A DNA stretch of 64,000 nt. Source: JBMNCQ01 sp049366715 (GTDB taxonomy: Bacteria; Bacillota; Peptococcia; Peptococcales; BICA1-8). A program made the position numbers and the translations under genes. Location: assembly GCA_049366715.1 (NCBI GenBank), contig JBMNCQ010000094.1, forward strand, positions 5,263 to 69,262. Direction: 5' to 3'. Numbering within the stretch: position 1 is the stretch's first letter; each line of letters begins with the position of its first letter. This document shows, one piece after another, positions 58,450 through 64,000 of this stretch. Under the pieces are notes generated by a model. It searched no databases. It had not been told where the DNA came from and saw only the letters and a program-made list of their open reading frames with translations.

Positions 58450-60129
58450 TTAATTTATATCCTTATAGGATAATTTTATTTCTCCCTTGCTATTATTTAG
58501 GAGAGTTATTTTATTCCAATTGGTATCACTATCAGGAAAATCCCCGCGGAAATGATTTAAACCGAATCTGCTTTCTTTCCTCTCTTTCGCTGCCGTTGCC
58601 ATTAATTGAGCTGTTATCATTAAGTCGGAGGATTCAAATGCTTTCATTATTTCATGATTCGTGCCGGTATGAATTTCATTTTCCAGGGAACTCCATTTAT
58701 TAAGTTCCTTCATAGCCGTATCCAAACCTAGCTCTGTTCGGCCAATCCCTACATAATTACTCATTATCTGCCTGATTTTATTTTCAAAAATCAAATAACT
58801 TATCTTTCCACCTCCATTTTTGAGCTTATTGATTTTTTCTTTGAGTTCATCCACATAAGTCAGCTCTATATCATTTTGCTCCCCAGACCTTACTGCCGCC
58901 GCTGCTTTCGCAGCTTCCCGGCCGCTCATAAGCCCGGAACACATTGATCCCGAAAGATTCGATACTGTTGTGGCACAGCCTCCTGCCGCATATAAATTCT
59001 CCACGGTAGTCTCACATTTTTCATTAATCAAAATGCCGCTTATTGAACCAATAGTAGCAGATAACTGCCCCTCGGATATTTCGACCTCCAATAAGTCTTT
59101 TTTCAGGTCAAGACCTTTTTGGCGGACATAATCCATGAAGGTATTTTTATCTACCGGTAATAGTTTTTTGGTAAGATGGTCAAAATTTTCAGAACTCAAG
59201 TGCCGCAAATCAAAATAACACGGCCCTCTTCCTTCCTTTATTTCCCAATAAGTCGACCAGGGCAGCACCCATCTGGGTCCTTGCTCCCCTCTTTCATCAT
59301 ATTTAAAAATATACCTTTCTCCTAAAGCATTGACCAAATGGCAGCCCATTCCCACCAGGGCATTTACACCGGGAGCACTAAAATTTCTCGGCACCAGTGT
59401 ATAATGAATGAACTCCATATTTGATAAAGTTGCGTTAACCTTAAACGCCAGGGAAATAGCGGTCCCTGTATTATAGGGGCTGTGCCAGCAATTATAGGGA
59501 TTACCTGTATTATTATTCGCTAACCGGCCAATATTACCGGTAGCCAATATTACCTTTTTCCCTCTGAACACATGAATATCACCGGTGTGAATATTAAAAC
59601 CTATTGCGCCAAAGATTTTATTTTCATTAACCAGTAGATTCGTCGTATAGATATACGGCATCAGTTTTGCACCTTTTTTAATTGCTTCTTTTGTAAGAAT
59701 CGGTTTAATATCACGGCCTTGGAAATTCAAATAATAATCACCCGGCTGTCCAAAGGACCTGGTTCGAATATACCGGTTGGTTTGAGGGTCTTTCATTTGT
59801 ACACCCATTTGCTCAAGTAATTTGACAACTTCGATAATGTTTTCGGCAAAAACCTTTTCCGCCACATTTATATCTACGAACTTCTTAGTCAGGCGCTGGT
59901 AGTAATCTAAAAAGGATTTTTTCGTATCCCACTCTTCACCTGCTTCTAGAAAAGCCATAAAATGATCGTTACCGGCACTTGCACAACCACTGCGAAATAT
60001 ATTTGCTTTATCCACAATTACCGTTTTGGCCCCGGCTTTTGACGCTTCAATTGCCGCGAAGGTTCCGGCAACACCGCCGCCAACTACGATAACATCCCAC
60101 TCAGATTGATGTACCTCAACATTTTCCAT
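58450..60129 (-). CDS. AprA-like FAD flavoprotein (fumarate reductase superfamily)
   Basis: 559 residues from ATG 60129 (CAGGTG 6 nt upstream). The FAD motif is VIVVGGGVAGTFAAIEASKAG near residues 14-34. The capping domain resembles AprA more than fumarate reductase: NCWHSPYNTG, MEFIHYTLVPRNFSAPG (an Arg at the position corresponding to the AprA substrate Arg), LVNALGERY and EGRGPCYFDLR. C-terminal VENLYAAGGCATTVSN closes the FAD site. With the ferredoxin it forms an AprAB-like pair. No sat or qmo genes are present, so APS reductase activity is unlikely; it is probably a reductase or dehydrogenase for an organic acid. Confidence 0.88.
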   Translation of the reverse strand: MENVEVHQSEWDVIVVGGGVAGTFAAIEASKAGAKTVIVDKANIFRSGCASAGNDHFMAFLEAGEEWDTKKSFLDYYQRLTKKFVDINVAEKVFAENIIEVVKLLEQMGVQMKDPQTNRYIRTRSFGQPGDYYLNFQGRDIKPILTKEAIKKGAKLMPYIYTTNLLVNENKIFGAIGFNIHTGDIHVFRGKKVILATGNIGRLANNNTGNPYNCWHSPYNTGTAISLAFKVNATLSNMEFIHYTLVPRNFSAPGVNALVGMGCHLVNALGERYIFKYDERGEQGPRWVLPWSTYWEIKEGRGPCYFDLRHLSSENFDHLTKKLLPVDKNTFMDYVRQKGLDLKKDLLEVEISEGQLSATIGSISGILINEKCETTVENLYAAGGCATTVSNLSGSMCSGLMSGREAAKAAAAVRSGEQNDIELTYVDELKEKINKLKNGGGKISYLIFENKIRQIMSNYVGIGRTELGLDTAMKELNKWSSLENEIHTGTNHEIMKAFESSDLMITAQLMATAAKERKESRFGLNHFRGDFPDSDTNWNKITLLNNSKGEIKLSYKDIN

Positions 60130-60152
60130 AAAAATCACCTGCCTTAATAAAA

Positions 60153-62051
60153 TTAAATTTCACCTTTTTCTGCCATAGTTTTTTTGCCTCGATGGTCCCT
60201 TAACTCTTTAAAACAAGCTGCTCCTACCAAAGTAATACCCAAAATGACTATGATAACGTTTTGGGAGACCAGTAATAATAATGATCCAATAACCAGTAAC
60301 CCTTGTTGAACCCTATTTATTTTTCTGGTAATAAAACCGGTTATCCCGGAAGTAAATGCCAATATTCCAATCAATGAAGATGATAAGGCTAAAATAATGC
60401 TCAGAATATCACCCTCAAATCTCAATCCCGGGCTGTAAATTATCATAAAAGGAGCCATAAAACCTCCCAGGGCCAGTGTAAAGGCAGTCCAGCCTACTTT
60501 ATTCGGTTCTGCATCGGCAATGGCGGCTGCCGCATATGAAGAAAGTGCTACGGGAGGTGTAATGGTGGAAAAACACCCGAAGAAAAATATAAACATATGA
60601 GCAGCCAAGAGAGGTACGCCTATTTCAACCAGTGCAGGGGCAGCTACAACAGCGAGTATCACATAAGCAGCAACTGTGGGAAGACCCATTCCTAAAATAA
60701 TTGATAACACGGAAGTCAGCACCAAGACCAAAAACAGACTATCCCCGGCGATTGCCAGAATAACCGTACTTAACTTAACTCCTAATCCCGTAAACCCTAA
60801 GACTCCCACGATGATTCCGGAAGCAGCTGTCGCCACAGCAATTTTTATTGTGCTTTTCGCGCCGGCGACGCACCCTTCGGTCAAAGTTCTTAAAATATTA
60901 CGCCTGCCGCCGGGATTCCAGATAAAGTAGCAGATTATAAGAGTAAATATGGATATTACGGCAGTTTTTTGCGGGGAAAATCCAAAAACTAATAAAGCAA
61001 CTAATAGGGAAATGGGTATTAAATAATATCCTTTGGCCATTATTTCCCTTAATGTTTTAGGTGGTTTTTTGATTCCGAATAACCCGGCCTTAATTGCCTC
61101 AATATCTACTACCCTGTAAACAGAAATAAAATATAATGTTGCCGGGATAAAGGCAAACCGCATAACATCAATATACGGACGCCCTGTAAATTCGGCGACA
61201 ACAAAAGCTGCTCCGGCCATTACCGGAGGGAGAAACTGCCCGCCGGTTGAGGATAGGGCCTCAATAGATGCTGCTAAATATGGTTTGAAACCGTTTCTTT
61301 TCATCATCGGAATCGTAAATGTCCCTGTTGTCGTAACATTGGCAACAGCCGCTCCCATCATCGTTCCCATAAGAAAACTACTTACGACAGCTGTCTTAGC
61401 CGGCCCCCCTCTCAGGCGGCATGTAAATCGGTAGGATAAATCAAATAAGAAATCACCTGCCCCCAGCTTATTTAAAAACCCACCAAAAAATATGAATAAT
61501 GCAATAAATCCGGCAGAAGCCCCTATGGGGGAGCCATATATACCTTCCGTCGTTGTATAGAGAAAAGAAATTATTCGTTTTAAGCTATAACCTCCATGCT
61601 GAAGGATCCCCGGTAAATATTGCCCGACAAATGCATATAATAAAAAAATGGAAACAATTGCCGCCAGCATTCCTCCGATAGTTCTCCTGGTCGCCTCCAA
61701 AACTACCAATACCATAACCACGCCAAAGAAAATATCCGTGGAGTTTGTTGCCCCGGCAGCATTAACAATGCGCTCCCAATTAAATAATATATAGGCACCT
61801 GAAGAAGCAGCTCCTGTAATAAATACTAAATCTATGAGCTTTAAAAAGGGATTTGCAGTTTTTGTCTTTAAATAGAGCGGATACACTAAAAAGGTCAATA
61901 AAGAAAAAATTAACCAGTGGGATGCCCTTAATTCCATTGTCGATAGTAGGCCAAATCCTCCGGTATAAATATGAATTATTGCTGCAACTATTGATATAAC
62001 CGCAATAACGTTGGCCACCAAGCGTCCTGAACTATCTTTTTGAACTTCCAC
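60153..62051 (-). CDS. TRAP transporter fused permease (4TM/12TM, TAXI type)
   Basis: 632 residues, about 18-19 hydrophobic segments. The N-terminal quarter is the small-permease-like part and the rest the DctM-like part, with TAVVSSFLMGTMMGAAVANV and PPVMAGAAFVVAEFTGRPY typical of TAXI systems. GTG start with a GGGGAAG site. Codirectional with the TAXI receptor and 14 bp before the AprA-like gene. Confidence 0.93.
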   Translation of the reverse strand: MEVQKDSSGRLVANVIAVISIVAAIIHIYTGGFGLLSTMELRASHWLIFSLLTFLVYPLYLKTKTANPFLKLIDLVFITGAASSGAYILFNWERIVNAAGATNSTDIFFGVVMVLVVLEATRRTIGGMLAAIVSIFLLYAFVGQYLPGILQHGGYSLKRIISFLYTTTEGIYGSPIGASAGFIALFIFFGGFLNKLGAGDFLFDLSYRFTCRLRGGPAKTAVVSSFLMGTMMGAAVANVTTTGTFTIPMMKRNGFKPYLAASIEALSSTGGQFLPPVMAGAAFVVAEFTGRPYIDVMRFAFIPATLYFISVYRVVDIEAIKAGLFGIKKPPKTLREIMAKGYYLIPISLLVALLVFGFSPQKTAVISIFTLIICYFIWNPGGRRNILRTLTEGCVAGAKSTIKIAVATAASGIIVGVLGFTGLGVKLSTVILAIAGDSLFLVLVLTSVLSIILGMGLPTVAAYVILAVVAAPALVEIGVPLLAAHMFIFFFGCFSTITPPVALSSYAAAAIADAEPNKVGWTAFTLALGGFMAPFMIIYSPGLRFEGDILSIILALSSSLIGILAFTSGITGFITRKINRVQQGLLVIGSLLLLVSQNVIIVILGITLVGAACFKELRDHRGKKTMAEKGEI

Positions 62052-62081
62052 GTTAATACTTCCCCTTCCATTAGATTAAAC

Positions 62082-62121
62082 TTGCACCTAAATACCCTAA
62101 AGATAAGGTATTTAGGTGCAA
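62082..62121 (-). promoter_or_regulatory. Stem-loop between the TAXI receptor and permease genes
   Basis: Perfect 15-bp stem TTGCACCTAAATACC / GGTATTTAGGTGCAA with a 10-nt loop right after the receptor stop codon. No strong T run, so it may protect receptor mRNA 3' ends or cause partial termination. Parallel to 28431-28457. Confidence 0.7.
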
Positions 62122-62128
62122 TTCAAAG

Positions 62129-63112
62129 TTATATTTTTCCTTTTTCCGCAAAATATTTTTCCGCCCCCGGGTGCATGGGAATTGAAACATTTACCGCATC
62201 ATCTAAATTTGTATCGGCAAGGGACGGATGATATTTAGAAAATTCCTCCAGGTTATCAAATATTGTTTTTGTTGTTTGATAGATAATATCTTCATCTAAA
62301 TCACTTCTGCAGAATAAAAGCGTCATCCGGGAAATAGTCATGGTATCACTGGCTGTGTTATATACATCCTTGGGTACATTTATTCCTAAAAGAAATGGAT
62401 ATTTCTCATTAATTTTTTTCAGCATATCATTTTTCATTGGTATCAGTTTCACTTGATGTGTTGCCTGCAGTTCCATAATGGCTGATGACGGGAAACCCGA
62501 CATTACAATGGCAGCATCAACAGTACCGTCAATCAAGGCCCTGGTTCCTTCAGAATATGAAATATAATGGGCTTTGATATCATCGGTAGTCATATCATAA
62601 AATTCCAGAATCATCTCTAATACCTTTATTGTGCCGCCTCCGGCAGGACCAAGGGCTACATTCTTGCCTTTCAGGTCCATGATGCTGTTAATGGGCGATT
62701 TTTCAAGGGTATACATTTGAAAAACACTGGGATAAAGAGCCGCAATAGAGCTTATGTCATATTTTTCAGTAAACATTTCCGTACCTTCACGTCCATAAAA
62801 GACTTGATCTGCGGCGGAAAGTGCAATATCAACCTCTTTTTCACCTACCAGTCTAACATTTTCAACTCCCCCGCCGGTCACTTCCGCTGTGGCATCGATA
62901 TTGGGAATATTGTTCGTAATCATATCTGCTATCCCGGTACCAATGGGATAAAATGCACCGCCCACGCTTGCCGTACCAATTTTCAAATGAGCTACCGGTT
63001 TCTTGGTCTCTGTACCGTCTGACGAACCTGTTTCCTGCCGGCCGCATCCCCCGGCAACTAAAACTAAACATAAGATAAGAGCGATAATAGCAAATACTTT
63101 GAATTTTCTCAT
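62129..63112 (-). CDS. TAXI-family TRAP solute-binding lipoprotein
   Basis: 327 residues with a lipoprotein signal (ALILCLVLVAGGCGRQ, lipidated Cys near residue 23). Mature TAXI features: IGTASVGGAFYPIGTGIADMI and LKGKNVALGPAGGGTIKVLE. The ligand is unknown; TAXI receptors usually bind carboxylates such as glutamate or alpha-ketoglutarate. First structural gene of the operon. Confidence 0.93.
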   Translation of the reverse strand: MRKFKVFAIIALILCLVLVAGGCGRQETGSSDGTETKKPVAHLKIGTASVGGAFYPIGTGIADMITNNIPNIDATAEVTGGGVENVRLVGEKEVDIALSAADQVFYGREGTEMFTEKYDISSIAALYPSVFQMYTLEKSPINSIMDLKGKNVALGPAGGGTIKVLEMILEFYDMTTDDIKAHYISYSEGTRALIDGTVDAAIVMSGFPSSAIMELQATHQVKLIPMKNDMLKKINEKYPFLLGINVPKDVYNTASDTMTISRMTLLFCRSDLDEDIIYQTTKTIFDNLEEFSKYHPSLADTNLDDAVNVSIPMHPGAEKYFAEKGKI

Positions 63113-63245
63113 AACATTTCCTCCTTATATTTTCTTTTTAGCCTAAAATCCGGTATGCATTATTAACTCAAAGCCTCCCCTCCTTTGCTGAAAATTAATT
63201 CATTTTTAAATCATCTTAATTTTTAAACAATTAAGTGAAAATTTT

Positions 63246-63908
63246 TTACGCAAACCAAAATTTGCTGATTTCCAGCAGTAATTTCCCGATTCTTTCTTTA
63301 TGCATTCGGACCAAAATTTCCGTCTTTTCCTCATCCTGCTTTTCTATGGCAGCTATTATCTCTATATGCTCATTTATCGAATCCTTCATTCTTTCCGGAT
63401 TAAAAGCAAATATCGCTTTAGACCAGTTACCTCCGTCCCATAAATTAAAAATCATATCATAGAGCATGGGAAAAGGTGATTGTTTATATAAAAAACGGTG
63501 AAATTCTTTATTCTCTGCACCAAACTTTTCACTGTCCCCTGCAAGGGCATGTTCCCGCATTTTTTCTGCCATTTTTTTTAAAATACCAATTTTTTCTTCA
63601 TCCATATAGGGAAGTGCTGTCCGGGCCGCATACCCTTCTAAAACTGCTCTGATCGAAATGACTTCTTTTATTCTGTCATTATTCAGGGTTACTACCTGAG
63701 CTCCCTTATGAGGGATAATTTCCACAAGGCCTTCTGTTTCCAGCCTTTTTAATGCTTCTCTTACAGGTATCGCAGAAATACTATATTCCTCAGCAATTCT
63801 GCTTATCGTAATACTTTCACCTTGCTTTAGTACTCCTTTTAAGATCTTATCTTTAAGCTGAGTGTATACATAATCAGACTTAGTGGAAAAAACATCCGCA
63901 TTTTGCAT
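63246..63908 (-). CDS. FCD-domain GntR-family regulator
   Basis: 220 residues from ATG 63908 (AAGGAG 8 nt upstream). An N-terminal winged HTH (about 1-72: SITISRIAEEYSISAIPVREAL, GAQVVTL) and a C-terminal FCD effector domain (about 80-215) with the usual metal-site residues. Members respond to organic acids. Upstream of and codirectional with the TAXI-AprAB-like operon, so presumably its regulator. The operator-like inverted repeat lies directly before it. Confidence 0.92.
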   Translation of the reverse strand: MQNADVFSTKSDYVYTQLKDKILKGVLKQGESITISRIAEEYSISAIPVREALKRLETEGLVEIIPHKGAQVVTLNNDRIKEVISIRAVLEGYAARTALPYMDEEKIGILKKMAEKMREHALAGDSEKFGAENKEFHRFLYKQSPFPMLYDMIFNLWDGGNWSKAIFAFNPERMKDSINEHIEIIAAIEKQDEEKTEILVRMHKERIGKLLLEISKFWFA

Positions 63909-63925
63909 TTTGGAATCTCCTTTAG

Positions 63926-63996
63926 CAATAATATATGAAATCATATATTATATAATATATTAATTTATATATCATATATGATTTCATATATTATTG
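63926..63996. promoter_or_regulatory. Operator-like inverted repeat pair upstream of the FCD regulator
   Basis: CAATAATATATGAAATCATATAT (quoted in part: ATATATGAAATCATATAT) at 63926-63948 has an exact inverted copy at 63974-63996. Each 23-bp arm itself contains an 18-bp near-palindrome, ATATATGA-AA-TCATATAT. This is 18 bp before the regulator start, as expected for GntR autoregulation; the window ends at 64000, so further sites could lie beyond. Confidence 0.6.
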
Positions 63997-64000
63997 TATC

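Noticed and set aside
58450..60129. True adenylylsulfate reductase and sulfate reduction
   Set aside because: No sat or qmoABC genes, the AprB tail is missing, and the neighbours are organic-acid genes.

Overview
This 64 kb window looks like ordinary chromosome from an anaerobic, endospore-forming Clostridia-type Firmicute, most like the Peptococcaceae/Dehalobacterium-Desulfitobacterium area (inference from gene content, not a search). Supporting genes are spore genes (ypeB-sleB, CotF-type coat proteins, SspH, a GerA-type receptor, ytfJ/gerW, cotJABC), a T-box leader, the anaerobic glycerol-3-phosphate dehydrogenase GlpABC, a PPi-type phosphofructokinase, superoxide reductase, and several TRAP and carboxylate transporters. 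I see no rRNA, tRNA, CRISPR array, prophage or intact insertion sequence.

Layout. 0-7.4 kb: a soluble MCP-like sensor, argS, a small conserved-looking protein, a 291-bp non-autonomous IS481-type element inside heptamer repeats, ypeB-sleB, and two CotF-like coat genes. 7.5-14.6 kb: a histidine operon on the minus strand (hisZ-G-H-A-F-IE-D-B) with its own promoter, no hisC, a divergent hisB, and a 230-bp array of about 30-bp repeats between hisH and hisA. 14.7-16.9 kb: a divergent sigma-A promoter and T-box leader (specifier read as GCC, Ala) ahead of an Lrp/AsnC regulator and a class I aminotransferase. 17-24.5 kb: a permease remnant, then glpK-A-B-C (glpK apparently starting at CTG) and a PPi-type phosphofructokinase. 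24.6-30.6 kb: a GntR-controlled catabolic operon with a DctPQM TRAP transporter, a zinc dehydrogenase and a class II aldolase.

30.6-47.2 kb: housekeeping and spore genes (trmB, YitT/YczE-type membrane protein, NodB deacetylase, LOG protein, sspH, TauE-type permease, superoxide reductase, a GerA-type germinant receptor split over both strands, ytfI-ytfJ, a two-component system, a ferritin-like protein, cotJABC). 47.3-55.4 kb: a 2-hydroxyacid dehydrogenase, a Crp/Fnr regulator, an SLC13-type anion transporter, an arylsulfotransferase-like propeller protein, a LarA-like protein and an unusual Nramp-family transporter. 55.6-64 kb: a minus-strand locus starting with an FCD/GntR regulator and its operator pair, then a TAXI-TRAP transporter, an AprA-like flavoprotein, an AprB-like ferredoxin, an HMGL/homocitrate-synthase-like enzyme and a cyclase-family hydrolase.

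How the genes work together: the his genes make histidine; glpKABC with the PPi-type PFK links glycerol and glycolysis; the 24.6-30.6 kb operon probably imports and cleaves an unidentified polyol or sugar-acid-like substrate; and the 55.6-64 kb locus is the best candidate for an undescribed pathway, in which an imported organic anion is handled by an AprAB-like electron-transfer pair, a C-C bond enzyme and a ring-opening or amide-type hydrolase. The most unusual non-coding signal is a family of 7-bp-periodic degenerate repeats at several intergenic sites.
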